Assembly (NCBI GenBank): GCA_003290165.1
Contig: QNQO01000523.1
Coordinates: forward strand, 1-64,000
Source: Berberis thunbergii
Taxonomy: Eukaryota; Streptophyta; Magnoliopsida; Ranunculales; Berberidaceae
Direction of reading: 5' to 3'
Length of the DNA stretch: 64,000 nucleotides
Positions 49,860 through 63,666 of this stretch are shown one piece after another. How positions within the stretch are numbered: position 1 is the first letter of the stretch; each line of letters opens with the position of its first letter. The notes beneath the pieces were generated by a model that made no database searches, was not told the origin of the DNA, and saw nothing but the letters and a program-made list of their open reading frames with translations. A program made the translations under genes and the position numbers.

Positions 49860-52800
49860 GCATTAACAATAATATAGTAATATGGCCCTAAGAATGCAAG
49901 GATTTTGAGAATAGACACAGGAATCCCAATATAGTCACGGGAAATGCATGTTCAGACCTTGCTCGGACCATAATCGGATGCTCCATGCACATTCGGGCAA
50001 GCTACCCATTCATTTTTGCTCGTACTCATCCATTCGCCATAATATGGTAAAATAGCCCTACAAATGCAAGGATTATAAAAATAGACACGAGAATCCAAAG
50101 ATAATCATGGGATATGCATGCTCAGACCTTGCTCAGGCTGTAATCGGATGCTCCTGGCACATTCTGGGAAACTACACGTGCATTCTTGCTCGTACTCTTC
50201 CATTCTCCATAATATGGTAAAATTGCTAGAAGAATTCAAGGATTTTCAAAATAGACACAAGAATCAAATGGTAGTCACGACACATGCATGCTCAGACGTT
50301 GCTTGGAACATGATCAGATGCTCCATGCACATTCGGGCAAACCACCCTTGCAGCCTTGCTCATACTCATCCATTCGACAAAATATAGAAAATAGCCATAA
50401 AAATGCAAAAATTTTGAAAATAGACACGAGAATCCAAAGATAGTCACGGGACATACATGCTTTAACCTTGCTCGGACCATAATCGGATGCTTCATGCACA
50501 TTCAGGTAAACTACCCGTGCATTCTTGCTCGTAATCATCCATTCACCATAATATAGTAAAATAGCCATAATAATGCAAGGGTTTTTAAAATAGACACGGG
50601 GATCCAAATATAGTCAACGGACATGCATGCTAAAACTTTGCTCGGACCATAAACTGATGCGCCATTCACTTTAGGGCAAACTACTTGTGCATTCTTGCTC
50701 ATACTCATCCATTCACCATAATATGGAAAATATCACTATGAATGCAAGGATTTTAAAAATAGACACGGGAATCCAAAGATTTTCAGGGGACATGCATTCT
50801 CAACCTTGCTTAGACCATTATCAAATGCTCCTTGCGCATTCGGGCAAACTACCAGTGCATTCTTGCTCGTACTCACGCATTCACCATAATATGGTAAAAT
50901 GGCCTTAAGAATACATGGATTTTGAAAATAGACACATGAATCCAAACATAGTCAAGGGAAATGCATGCTCAGACCTTGCTCGGACCATAATCGGATGCTC
51001 CATGCAAATTCGGGAAAACTACCCATGCATTCTTGCTCATACTCATCCATTCGACATAATTTTATAAAATAGCACTAAGAATGCACGAATTTTGAAAATA
51101 GACACGGCCATCCAAAGATTGTCAAGGGACATGCATTCTCAAACCTTGCTTGGACCATAATCGATTGCTCCTTGTACATTCGGGCAAACTACCAGTGCAT
51201 TGTTGCTCGTACTCACTCATTAACCATAATATGGTAAAATTGTCTAAGAATGCAAGGATTTTGAAAATAGACAAGGGAATCAAAAGATAGTCATGAGACA
51301 TGCATGCTCAGACCTTGCATGGACCATAATCCGATGCTCCATACACATTCGGGCAAACTGCCCGTGCATTCTTGCTCATAGTCATCCATTCGACATATTA
51401 TGGTAAAACATATCTAACAAGGCATGGATTTTGAAAATAGACACGGGAATCCAAAGATAGTCACGGGACATGCATGCTCAGACCTTGTTCGGCCCATAAT
51501 CGGATGATTCATGCACATTCGGGAAAACTACCCGTGCATTCTTGCTCACACTCATCCATTCGTCATAATATAGTTAAATAGCCATAATAATGCAAGGATT
51601 TTAAAAATAGACTCGGGAATCAAAATATAGTCACGGGAGATGCATGCTTAGACCTTGCTTGGACCATAATCAGATGCGCCTTGCACTTTCGGGTAACTCC
51701 GTGCATTCTTATTCATACTCGTCCATTTTCCATAATATGGAGAAATAGCCATATGAATGCAAGGATTTTGAAAATTGGCTCGGGAATCCAAAGATTGTCA
51801 GGAGACATGCATTCTCAACCTTGTTCAGACCATAATCGAATGCTCCTTGCGCATTAACCATAATATAGTAAAATGGCCCTAAGAATGCAAGGATTTTGAG
51901 AATAGACACAGGAATCCCAATATAGTCACGGGAAATGCATGCTCAGACCTTGCTCGGACCATAATCGGATTCTCCATGCACATTCGGGAAAGCTACCCGT
52001 TCATTCTTGCTCATACTCCTCCATTCGCCATAATATGGTAAAATAACCCTGCGAATGCAAGGATTATAAAAATAGATGCGAGAATCCAAAGATAATCATG
52101 GGATATGCATGCTCAGACTGTAATCGGATGCTCCTGGCACATTCTAGGAAACTACACGTGCATTCTTGCTCGTACTCTTCCATTCTCCAAAATATGGTAA
52201 AATTGCTAGAAAAATTCAAGGATTTTAAAAATAGACACAGGAATCAAAAGGTAGTCACGACACATGCATGCTCAGACGTTGCTTGGAACATGATAAGATG
52301 CTCCATGCACATTCGGCAAACCACCCATGCATTCTTGCTCATACTCATCCATTCGAAAAAATATGGAAAATAGCCATAAAAATGCAAAGATTTTGAAAAT
52401 TGACACGAGAATCCAAAGATAGTCATGAGACATACATGCTCAAATCTTGCTCGGACCATAATCGGATGCTTCATGCACATTCGGGCAAACTACCCGTGCA
52501 TTCTTGCTCGTACTCATCCATTCACCAAAATATACTAAAATAGCCATAACAATGCAAGGATTTTTAAAATAGACACGGGGATCCAAAAATAGTCAAGGGA
52601 CATGCATGCTAAGACCTTGCTCGGACAATTAACAGATGCGCCATTCACTTTAGGGCAAACTACCTTAGCATTTTTTCTCATACTCATCCATTCGCCATAA
52701 TATTGAAAATAGCACTATGAATGCAAGGATTTTGAAAATAGACACGGGAATCTAAAGATTGTCAGGGGACAGGCATTCTCAACCTTGCTTAGACCATTAT

Positions 52801-53969
52801 CGAATGCTCCTACCGCATTCGGGCAAACTACCAGTGCATTCTTGCTCGTACTCACCCATTCACAATAATATGGTAAAATGGCCCTAAGAATACATGGATT
52901 TTGAAAATAGACACATGAATCCCAAGATAGTCAAGGGAAATGCATGCTCAGACCTTGCTCGGACCATAATCGGATGCTCCATGCAAATTCGGGCAAACTA
53001 TCCATGCATTCTTGCTCATACTCATCGATTCGACATAATTTTATAAAATAGCACTTAGAATGCACGGATTTTGAAAATAGACACGGCAATCCAAAGATTG
53101 TTAGGGGACATGCATTCTCAAACCTTGCTTGGACCATAATCGATTGCTCCTTGTACATTCGGGCAAACTCCCAGTGCATTATTGCTCGTACTCACCCATT
53201 AACCATAATATGGTAAAATGGTCTAAGAATTCAAGGATTTTGAAAATAGACATGGGAATCAAAAGATAGTCATGGGACATGCATGCTCAGACCTTGCATG
53301 GACCATAATCCGATGCTCCATACACATTCGGGAAAACTACCCGTGAATTCTTGCTCATAGTCATCCATTCGACATATTATGGTAAAACATATGTAACAAG
53401 GCATGGATTTTGAAAATAGACACGGGAATCCAAAGATTGTCACGGGACATGCATGCTCAGACCTTGTTCGGCCCATAATCGGATGATTGATGCACATTCG
53501 GGAAAACTATCCGTGCATTCTTGCTCACACTCATCCATTCGCCATAATATAGTTAAATAGCCATAATAATGCAAGGATTTTAAAAATAGACTCGGGAATC
53601 AAAATATAGTCACGGGAGATGCATTCTTAGACCTTGCTCGGACCATAATCAGATGTGCCTAGCACTTTCGGGCAACTCCAGGCATTCTTATTCTTACTCG
53701 TCCATTTGCCATAATATGGAGAAATAGCCCTATGAATGCAAGGATTTTGAAAATTGGCTTGGGAATCCAAAGATTGTCAGAGGACATGTATTCTCAACCT
53801 TGTTCAGACCATAATCGAATGCTCCTTGCGCATTAACCATAATATAGGAAAATGGCCCTAAGAATGCAAGGATTTTGATATTAGACACAGGAATCCCAAT
53901 ATAGTCACGGGAAATGCATGTTCAGACCTTGCTCGGACCATAATCGGATTCTCCATGCACATTCGGAAA

Positions 53970-56900
53970 GCTACCCGTTCATTCTTGCTCATACTCATCC
54001 ATTCGCCATAATATGGTAAAATAACCCTACGAATGCAACGATTATAAAAATAGACGCGAGAATCCAAAGATAATCATGGGATATGCATGCTCAGACTGTA
54101 ATCGGATGCTCCTGGCACATTCTGCGAAACTACACGTGCATTCTTGCTCGTACTTTTCCATTCTTCATAATATGGTAAAATTGCTAAAACAATTCAAGGA
54201 TTTTCAAAATAGATACAGGAATAAAAAGGTAGTCACGGCACATGCATGCTCAGACGTTGCTTGGAACATGATCAAATGCTCCATGCACATTCGGCAAACC
54301 ACCCTTGCATTCTTGCTCATACTCATCCTTTCGACAAAATATGGAAAATAGCCATAACAATGCAGAGATTTTGAAAATAGACACGAGAATCCAAATATAG
54401 TCACGAGACATACATGCTCATATCTTGCTCGGACCATAATCGGATGCTTCATGCACATTCGGGCAAACTACCCGTTCATTCATGCTCATACTCATCCATT
54501 CACCATAATATACTAAAATAGCCATAATAATGCAAGGATCTTTAAAATAGACACGGGAATCCAAATATAGTCAAGGGACATGAATGCTAAGACCTTGCTC
54601 GGACAATAAACAGATGCGCCATTCACTTTAGGGCAAACCACCTGTGCATTCTTGCTCATACTCATCCATTCGCCATAATATGGAAAATACCACTATGAAT
54701 GCAAGGATTTTGAAAATAGACACGGGAATCCAAAGATTGTCAGGGGACATGCATTCTCAACCTTGCTTAGACCATTATCGAATGCTCCTTGCGCATTCGG
54801 GCAAACTACCAATGCATTCTTGCTCGTACTCACCCATTCACCATAATATGGTAAAATGGCCCTAAGAATACATGGATTTTGAAAATAGACACATGAATCC
54901 CAAGATAGTCAAGGGAAATGCATGCTCAGACCTTGCTCGGACCATAATCGGATGCTCCATGCAAATTCGGGCACTGCCATGCATTCTTGCTCATACTCAT
55001 CCATTCGACATAATTTTATAAAATAGCACTTAGAATGCACGGATTTTGAAAATAGACACGGCAATCCAAAGATTGTTAGGGGACATGCATTCTCAAACCT
55101 TGCTTCGACCATAATCGATTGCTCCTTGTACATTCGGGCAAACTGCCATTGCATTATTGCTCGTACTCACCCATTAACCATAATATAGTAAAATGGTCTA
55201 AGAATGCAAGGATTTTGAAAATAGACATGGGAATCAAAAGATAGTCATGGGACATGCATGCTCAGACCTTGCATGGACCATAATCCGATGCTCCATAAAC
55301 ATTCGGGCAAACTACCCGTGCATTCTTGCTCATAGGCATCCATTCAACATATTATGGTAAAACATATGTAACAAGGCATGGATTTTGAAAATAGACACGG
55401 GAATCCAAAGATTGTCACGGGACATGCATGCTCAGACCTTGTTCGGCCCATAATCGGATGATTCATGCACATTCGGAAAAACTATCCGTGCATTCTTGCT
55501 CACACTCATCCATTCGCCATAATATAGTTAAATAGCCATAATAATGCAAGGATTTTAAAAATAGACTCGGGAATCAAAATATAGTCACGGGAGATGCATG
55601 CTTAGACCTTGCTCGGACCATAATCAGATGTGCCTAGCACTTTCGGGCAACTCCAGGCATTCTTATTCTTACTCGTCCATTTGCCATAATATGGAGAAAT
55701 AGCCCAATGAATGCAAGGATTTTGAAAATTGGCTTGGGAATCCAAAGATTGTCAGAGGACATGTATTCTCAACCTTGTTCAGACCATAATCGAATGCTCC
55801 TTGCGCATTAACCATAATATAGGAAAATGGCCCTAAGAATGCAAGGATTTTGATATTAGACACAGGAATCCCAATATAGTCACGGGAAATGCATGTTCAG
55901 ACCTTGCTCGGACCATAATCGGATTCTCCATGCACATTCGGAAAGCTACCCGTTCATTTTTGCTCATACTCATCCATTCGCCATAATATGGTAAAATAAC
56001 CCTACGAATGCAACGATTATAAAAATAGACGCGAGAATCCAAAGATAATCATGGGATATGCATGCTCAGACTGTAATCGGATGCTCCTGGCACATTCTGC
56101 GAAACTACACGTGCATTCTTGCTCGTACTTTTCCATTCTTCATAATATGGTAAAATTGCTAAAACAATTCAAGGATTTTCAAAATAGATACAGGAATAAA
56201 AAGGTAGTCACGGCACATGCATGCTCAGACGTTGCTTGGAACATGATCAAATGCTCCATGCACATTCGGCAAACCACCCTTGCATTCTTGCTCATACTCA
56301 TCCTTTCGACAAAATATGGAAAATAGCCATAACAATGCAGAGATTTTGAAAATAGACACGAGAATCCAAATATAGTCACGAGACATACATGCTCATATCT
56401 TGCTCGGACCATAATCGGATGCTTCATGCACATTCGGGCAAACTACCCGTTCATTCATGCTCATACTCATCCATTCACCATAATATACTAAAATAGCCAT
56501 AATAATGCAAGGATCTTTAAAATAGACACGGGAATCCAAATATAGTCAAGGGACATGAATGCTAAGACCTTGCTCGGACAATAAACAGATGCGCCATTCA
56601 CTTTAGGGCAAACCACCTGTGCATTCTTGCTCATACTCATCCATTCGCCATAATATGGAAAATACCACTATGAATGCAAGGATTTTGAAAATAGACACGG
56701 GAATCCAAAGATTGTCAGGGGACATGCATTCTCAACCTTGCTTAGACCATTATCGAATGCTCCTTGCGCATTCGGGCAAACTACCAATGCATTCTTGCTC
56801 GTACTCACCCATTCACCATAATATGGTAAAATGGCCCTAAGAATACATGGATTTTGAAAATAGACACATGAATCCCAAGATAGTCAAGGGAAATGCATGC

Positions 56901-58920
56901 TCAGACCTTGCTCGGACCATAATCGGATGCTCCATGCAAATTCGGGCACTGCCATGCATTCTTGCTCATACTCATCCATTCGACATAATTTTATAAAATA
57001 GCACTTAGAATGCACGGATTTTGAAAATAGACACGGCAATCCAAAGATTGTTAGGGGACATGCATTCTCAAACCTTGCTTCGACCATAATCGATTGCTCC
57101 TTGTACATTCGGGCAAACTGCCATTGCATTATTGCTCGTACTCACCCATTAACCATAATATAGTAAAATGGTCTAAGAATGCAAGGATTTTGAAAATAGA
57201 CATGGGAATCAAAAGATAGTCATGGGACATGCATGCTCAGACCTTGCATGGACCATAATCCGATGCTCCATAAACATTCGGGCAAACTACCCGTGCATTC
57301 TTGCTCATAGGCATCCATTCAACATATTATGGTAAAACATATGTAACAAGGCATGGATTTTGAAAATAGACACGGGAATCCAAAGATTGTCACGGGACAT
57401 GCATGCTCAGACCTTGTTCGGCCCATAATCGGATGATTCATGCACATTCGGAAAAACTATCCGTGCATTCTTGCTCACACTCATCCATTCGCCATAATAT
57501 AGTTAAATAGCCATAATAATGCAAGGATTTTAAAAATAGACTCGGGAATCAAAATATAGTCACGGGAGATGCATGCTTAGACCTTGCTCGGACCATAATC
57601 AGATGTGCCTAGCACTTTCGGGCAACTCCAGGCATTCTTATTCTTACTCGTCCATTTGCCATAATATGGAGAAATAGCCCAATGAATGCAAGGATTTTGA
57701 AAATTGGCTTGGGAATCCAAAGATTGTCAGAGGACATGTATTCTCAACCTTGTTCAGACCATAATCGAATGCTCCTTGCGCATTAACCATAATATAGGAA
57801 AATGGCCCTAAGAATGCAAGGATTTTGATATTAGACACAGGAATCCCAATATAGTCACGGGAAATGCATGTTCAGACCTTGCTCGGACCATAATCGGATT
57901 CTCCATGCACATTCGGAAAGCTACCCGTTCATTTTTGCTCATACTCATCCATTCGCCATAATATGGTAAAATAACCCTACGAATGCAACGATTATAAAAA
58001 TAGACGCGAGAATCCAAAGATAATCATGGGATATGCATGCTCAGACTGTAATCGGATGCTCCTGGCACATTCTGCGAAACTACACGTGCATTCTTGCTCG
58101 TACTTTTCCATTCTTCATAATATGGTAAAATTGCTAAAACAATTCAAGGATTTTCAAAATAGATACAGGAATAAAAAGGTAGTCACGGCACATGCATGCT
58201 CAGACGTTGCTTGGAACATGATCAAATGCTCCATGCACATTCGGCAAACCACCCTTGCATTCTTGCTCATACTCATCCTTTCGACAAAATATGGAAAATA
58301 GCCATAACAATGCAGAGATTTTGAAAATAGACACGAGAATCCAAATATAGTCACGAGACATACATGCTCATATCTTGCTCGGACCATAATCGGATGCTTC
58401 ATGCACATTCGGGCAAACTACCCGTTCATTCATGCTCATACTCATCCATTCACCATAATATACTAAAATAGCCATAATAATGCAAGGATCTTTAAAATAG
58501 ACACGGGAATCCAAATATAGTCAAGGGACATGAATGCTAAGACCTTGCTCGGACAATAAACAGATGCGCCATTCACTTTAGGGCAAACCACCTGTGCATT
58601 CTTGCTCATACTCATCCATTCGCCATAATATGGAAAATACCACTATGAATGCAAGGATTTTGAAAATAGACACGGGAATCCAAAGATTGTCAGGGGACAT
58701 GCATTCTCAACCTTGCTTAGACCATTATCGAATGCTCCTTGCGCATTCGGGCAAACTACCAATGCATTCTTGCTCGTACTCACCCATTCACCATAATATG
58801 GTAAAATGGCCCTAAGAATACATGGATTTTGAAAATAGACACATGAATCCCAAGATAGTCAAGGGAAATGCATGCTCAGACCTTGCTCGGACCATAATCG
58901 GATGCTCCATGCAAATTCGG
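53970..58920. repeat. Near-identical 1975-bp units (recent amplification)
   Basis: Comparing each position with that 1975 bp further on, no differences were seen in the stretches compared from about 53.97 to 56.94 kb against 55.94 to 58.92 kb. Outside, differences appear (cattcttgc against catttttgc at about 53966/55941; gcactgcc against gcactacc at about 56945/58920). Other units of the array differ by several percent. Confidence 0.75.
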
Positions 58921-61441
58921 GCACTACCATGCATTCTTGCTCATACTCATCCATTCGACATAATTTTATAAAATAGCACTTAGAATGCACGGATTTTGAA
59001 AATAGACACGGCAATCCAAAGATTGTTAGGGGACATGCATTCTCAAACCTTGCTTGGACCATAATCGATTGCTCCTTGTACATTCGGGCAAACTGCCATT
59101 GCATTATTGCTCGTACTCACCCATTAACCATAATATGGTAAAATGGTCTAAGAATGCAAGGATTTTGAAAATAGACATGGGAATCAAAAGATAGTCATGG
59201 GACATGCATGCTCAGACCTTGCATGGACCATAATCCGATGCTCCATACACATTCGGGCAAACTACCCGTGCATTCTTGCTCATAGGCATCCATTCAACAT
59301 ATTATGGTAAAACATATCTAACAAGGCATGGATTTTGAAAATAGACTCGGGAATCCAAAGATAGTCACGGCACATGCATGCTCAGACTTTGTTTGTCCCA
59401 TAATCGGATGATTCATGCACATTCGGGAAAACTACCCGTGCATTCTTGCTCACACTCATCCATTCGCCATAATATAGTTAAATAGCCATAATAATGCAAG
59501 GATTTTAAAAATAGACTCGGGAATCAAAATATAGTCACGGGAGATGCATGATTAGACCTTGCTCAGACCATAATCAGATGCGCCTTGCACTTTTGGGCAA
59601 TTCCGTGCATTCTTATTCATACTCGTCCATTTGCCATAATATGGAGAAATAGCCCTATGAATGCAAGGATTTTGAAAATTGGCTCGGGAATCCAAAGATT
59701 GTCAGGGAACATGCATTCTCAACCTTGTTCAGACCATAATCGAATGCTCCTTGCGCATTAACCATAATATAGTAAAATGGCCCTAAGAATGCAAGGATTT
59801 TGAGAATAGACACAGGAATCCCAATATAGTCACGGGAAATGGATGTTCAGACCTTGTTCGGACCATAATCGGATTCTCCATGCACATTCGGGAAAGCTAC
59901 CCGTTCATTCTTGCTCATACTCAACCATTCGCCATAATATGGTAAAATAACCCTACAACTTCAAGGATTATAAAAATAGACGCGAGAATCCAAAGATAAT
60001 CATGGGATACGCATGCTCAGACCTTGCTCAGACTGTAATCGGATGCTCCTGGCACATTCTGGGAAACTACACGTGCATTCTTGCACGTACTCTTCCATTC
60101 TCCACAATATGGTAAAATTGCTAGAAGAATTCAAGGATTTTCAAAATAGACACAGGAATCAAAAGGTAGTCACGACACATGCATGCTCAGACGTTGCTTG
60201 GAACATGATCAGATGCTCCATGCACATTCGGCAAACCACCCTTGCAGTCTTGCTTATACTCATCCATTCGAAAAAATATGGAAAATAGCCATAAAAATGC
60301 AAAGATTTTGAAAATAGACACGAGAATCTAAAGATAGTCACGAGACATACATGCTCAGATCTTGCTCGGACCATAATCGGATGCTTCATGCACATTCGGG
60401 CAAACTACCCATGCATTCCTGCTCGTACTCATCCATTCACCATAATATACTAAAATTGCCATAATAATGAAAGGATTTTTAAAATAGACATGGGGATCCA
60501 AATATAGTCAAGCATGCATGCTAAGACGTTGCTCGGACAATAAACAGATGCGCCATTCACTTTAGGGCAAACTACCTGTGCATTCTTGCTCATACTCATC
60601 CTTTCGCCATAATATTAAAAAATAGCACAATGAATGCAAGAATTTTGAAAATAGACACAGGAATCCAAAGATTGTCAGGGGACATGCATTCTCAACCTTG
60701 CTTAGACCATTATCGAATGCTCCTTGCGCATTCGGGCAAACTACCAGTGCATTCTTGCTCGTACTCACCCATTCACCATAATATGGTAAAATGGCCCTAA
60801 GAATACATGGATTTTGAAAATAGACACATGAATCCCAAGATAGTCAAGGGAAATGCATGCTCTGACCTTGCTCGGACCATAATCGGATGCTCCATGCAAA
60901 TTCGGGCAAACTAACCACGCATTCTTGCTCATACTCATCCATTCGACATAATTTTATAAGATAGCACTAAGAATGCACGAATTTTGAAAATAGACACGGC
61001 AATCCAAAGATTGTCAGGGGACATGCATTCTCAAACCTTGCTTGGACCATAATCGATTGCACCTTGTACATTCGGGAAAACTACCAGTGCATTGTTGCTC
61101 GTACTCACCCATTAACCGTAATATGGTAAAATGGTCTAAGAATGCAAGGATTTTGAAAATAGACAAGGTAATCAAAAGATAGTCATGGGACATGCATGCT
61201 CAGACCTTGCATGGACCATAATCCGATGCTCCATACACATTCGGGCAAACTACCCGTGCATTCTTGCTCATAGTCATCCATTCGACATATTATGGTAAAA
61301 CATATCTAACAAGGCATGGATTTTGAAAATAGACACGGGAATCCAAAGATAGTCATGGGACATGCATGCTCAGACTTTGTTCGGCCCATAATCGGATGAT
61401 TCATGCACATTCGGGAAAACTACCCGTGCATTCTTGCTCAC

Positions 61442-63407
61442 TGATATACACGTAATTATTACAAATTATAACCCTTAATTTATATATGTTAGTGCTTCAA
61501 TTAATATATTTTATTCTAATTATTTCAATTTTTATGTTTTTGTAGGAATCTGCGCGCGTGAACGATAAAATCGCATTAAGGCGACAAATTTGAGAAAATG
61601 ATTAATTTGTCGATTCTAGCGGTGGTACAAAAGAGTGGTTCACACATCTAAGCCTAACCCGAATAAGCATGGTCCAATTACTTTAACCAAGCCCAAGCCT
61701 AAGCCCAGAAAGCTAGAATCCTAAACCCAGTCTAACAAGGAAATAGGGAAACCCTATTTAGGTTTCTCTATTGCCTTCTCTTTGAACTCCTCTCTTCCAC
61801 ATTTTCTGGTCTTTCTCTCTTTTCCAGCCACCATCTCCACCTCCACCAAGGCAGAGCCCTATGTCTCACGCCACTAACTAGCCACCGTCCTCGCCACCGT
61901 CACTAACCACCCTGTTTCACAATACAAACATCGACCTCGCCACCTTCACCTCGCCACAGTCCTCTCTGTCCAGAACACAGCCGCCACCACCATCTCCCTC
62001 CATCTCTCTCACCGCCACCATCACTCGAACACCATCGCCACCACCGCGCGCACAACACCGCCGTGAAACAGGGCACCTCCCTGTTTTGCTCCCTGTTCCT
62101 CGCCCTCCTTCCACTTTCTCTCTTCTCCACGGTCTCTCCCTCTCCACTTCTCTCTCTCTCTCGACCACCGCCGAAACAGACCACGCAACAGCCACCACCA
62201 CCGCGAAACAGGGAGAGCACCTCCCTGTTTCTCTTCCTCCTTCGCGGCTTTGTTATCATCCCTGTTCCCTCAACAATCTCTCTTTGTTCTTGCAGGTACA
62301 GGAGCCGATCGTACGACGAAAAAGCTCGCGAGAAGCAAACCAGCGGAGGCGGAGCAGGGCGCTGTCGCGCTGGAGAAGACGAAGGAGCCAGAGGCGCTAA
62401 TTCGCGTGGGAAATTCTTTTTTTTATTTTGAAAAACCGTTTTGGCTATTGACACCCCGATAATTTGTAAGAGCCACCACAGAGCCTATTTAGCTCTTTTC
62501 TCGGGGTTCGTGCGCGTACAGGAAGTGATGGATTCCCCCTCCAGTGATGATGTGACCACCACCACCATAAGTCACTAAACCCCACGCAAGGTGAAGAGGT
62601 GAACTCCTAGATGTAACGCACTAAATTAGCATTTGATTCGCTTTAAGTTTTCACGATGAATAATGATGTTTAATGATTATCACTTTTATTTAATATAGAA
62701 ATTTATGTTATTTCAGCGAGAAGGATATCATAGATTTCTTTGTAGATTATTTTTATTCCGGTGATTATCTTTTCTTCTCCATATAAGCTTAGTCACGCTT
62801 TTCTTATGTGTGGAATGTTTAAGAATTAATTGATTCCGGTAGGTTAGTTATATGTGACCGTCATTAAGTGAAATCTAAAATTTAGGATATCACATATAAG
62901 TTTAGGATATCACATATGACAAACCTTTATGCTTTTCTCCATATAAGTTTAGGATATCACATATGACAAAATTTATGTTATATGTGACAAACCTCCAGTG
63001 ACGCTTTTCTCCATATAAGTTTAGGATATCACATATGACAAACCTTTATGCTTTTCTTAGAAGAAGTGAAATCTAAAATTCATTTACGTTAGGGTATATT
63101 AATGGTTAAAAGATTATTTTTCCGATTACGTCGTTTGGGATGTGAAACATGTAGTTGAGTCATCATAGCGAATCAATACTAGTTGGCGCGTGAAGTCTAG
63201 GAGGGATTCTTGGAACCTTGTGATTTTTCTAAACTTAATTTTCATTAAATTAAATTCAATTTCGTATTTTAAATTTGTTAGAATTTATTAACTTTAGTTT
63301 CACATAGTTTGTTTTCCTTAACCTTATTTTGTAGATCGTTTTTCCTCGTGGGATCGACACCCCATTCTTTACTGCAATTGACCGCGTGTATTGTTTGGGC
63401 GTAATCA
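61442..63407 (+). repeat. 5' LTR, 1966 bp
   Basis: Starts TGATATACACG right after the satellite and ends GGGCGTAATCA before the primer-binding site. It contains a pyrimidine-rich stretch (about 61740-62250), whose open frames on both strands look compositional, and a cluster of short repeats at about 62879-63058. The end (tcctcgtgggatcgacacc ... gcgtaatca) is of the form usual in Tat-type elements. Confidence 0.85.
62879..63058. repeat. Short repeats within the LTR
   Basis: Four copies of a TTTAGGATATCACATAT core, at about 62881, 62902, 62948 and 63020, mostly followed by GACAAA. Three stretches read CTTTTCTCCATATAAG. They look like a decayed local amplification of a unit of roughly 45-70 bp in the LTR. 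Confidence 0.7.
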
Positions 63408-63412
63408 AATTT

Positions 63413-63430
63413 TGGCGCCGTTGCCGGGGA
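63413..63430 (+). other. Primer-binding site (tRNA-Asp-like)
   Basis: tggcgccgttgccgggga, a full 18-base match to the complement of the plant tRNA-Asp 3' end, five bases after the LTR. This fixes the + orientation and the Athila/Tat-type assignment. Confidence 0.85.
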
Positions 63431-63666
63431 AGAAGCGTCATTCTACAAGGAAGGTTTCGGGTATTATCTTTCTTGCACATTTTTCATTTTATTTTATTTT
63501 ATTCTATTTTGTTTTTAAATTTTAGGTCCAGTTTAATTTCTATCTTTATCTTTATTTTTATTTTATTTTATTTCTAAAAAAAATTAAATTAAATTAATTA
63601 AAAAAAATTTAATTAAAAAAATTATTAAATTAAAAAAAAAACATTGGGGAAGTGAGTTAGAATAGA
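63431..63666. other. AT-rich leader between primer-binding site and gag
   Basis: Low-complexity A/T runs (ttttatttta and aaattaaaaaa types, about 63482-63642). No gag N-terminus of the usual kind was found, so the start of gag seems to have been lost or replaced. Confidence 0.6.

Larger units (their letters stand above)
39224..61441. repeat. Right 170-bp satellite array
   Basis: About 130 monomers of the same satellite in the same orientation as the left array. It resumes in the phase in which the left array was broken. From about 39.2 to 43 kb the monomers are variable, with local irregularities such as a partial duplication at about 40379-40440. From about 43.4 kb they are arranged in a 12-monomer higher-order repeat. 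The array is cut by an LTR element at 61442. Short open frames in it are by-products of the repeat. Confidence 0.95.
43381..61441. repeat. 12-monomer higher-order repeat array, about 1.98-kb unit
   Basis: The shortened monomer marked by GCATTAACCATAATATAG starts at 43381, 45370, 47359, 49860, 51851, 53830, 55805, 57780 and 59755. Spacings are 1989, 1989, 2501, 1991, 1979, 1975, 1975 and 1975 bp. In the unit from about 54167 the monomer lengths read 166, 168, 170, 170, 167, 170, 169, 170, 168, 126, 169 and 162 bp, which sums to 1975. Each position in the unit has its own diagnostic variants. The last unit is cut by the LTR element. Confidence 0.9.

Noticed and set aside
43381..61441. Many recurring 60-100-codon open frames on both strands of the satellite (for example at 54644, 56619 and 58594 with the same translation).
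   Set aside because: They recur because the DNA unit recurs. The monomer is not a multiple of three, frames close within about two monomers on both strands, and no start context or domain supports a gene.
4682..61441. Satellite array considered as a CRISPR-like or integron-like repeat structure.
   Set aside because: Contiguous 170-bp tandem monomers without unique spacers, in a plant-type genome with introns and LTR elements.
61903..62462. Open frames of up to 183 codons on both strands in the pyrimidine-rich part of the LTR.
   Set aside because: They overlap in several frames, are Ser/Pro/Arg-rich by composition and lie within an LTR. No domain was recognised.
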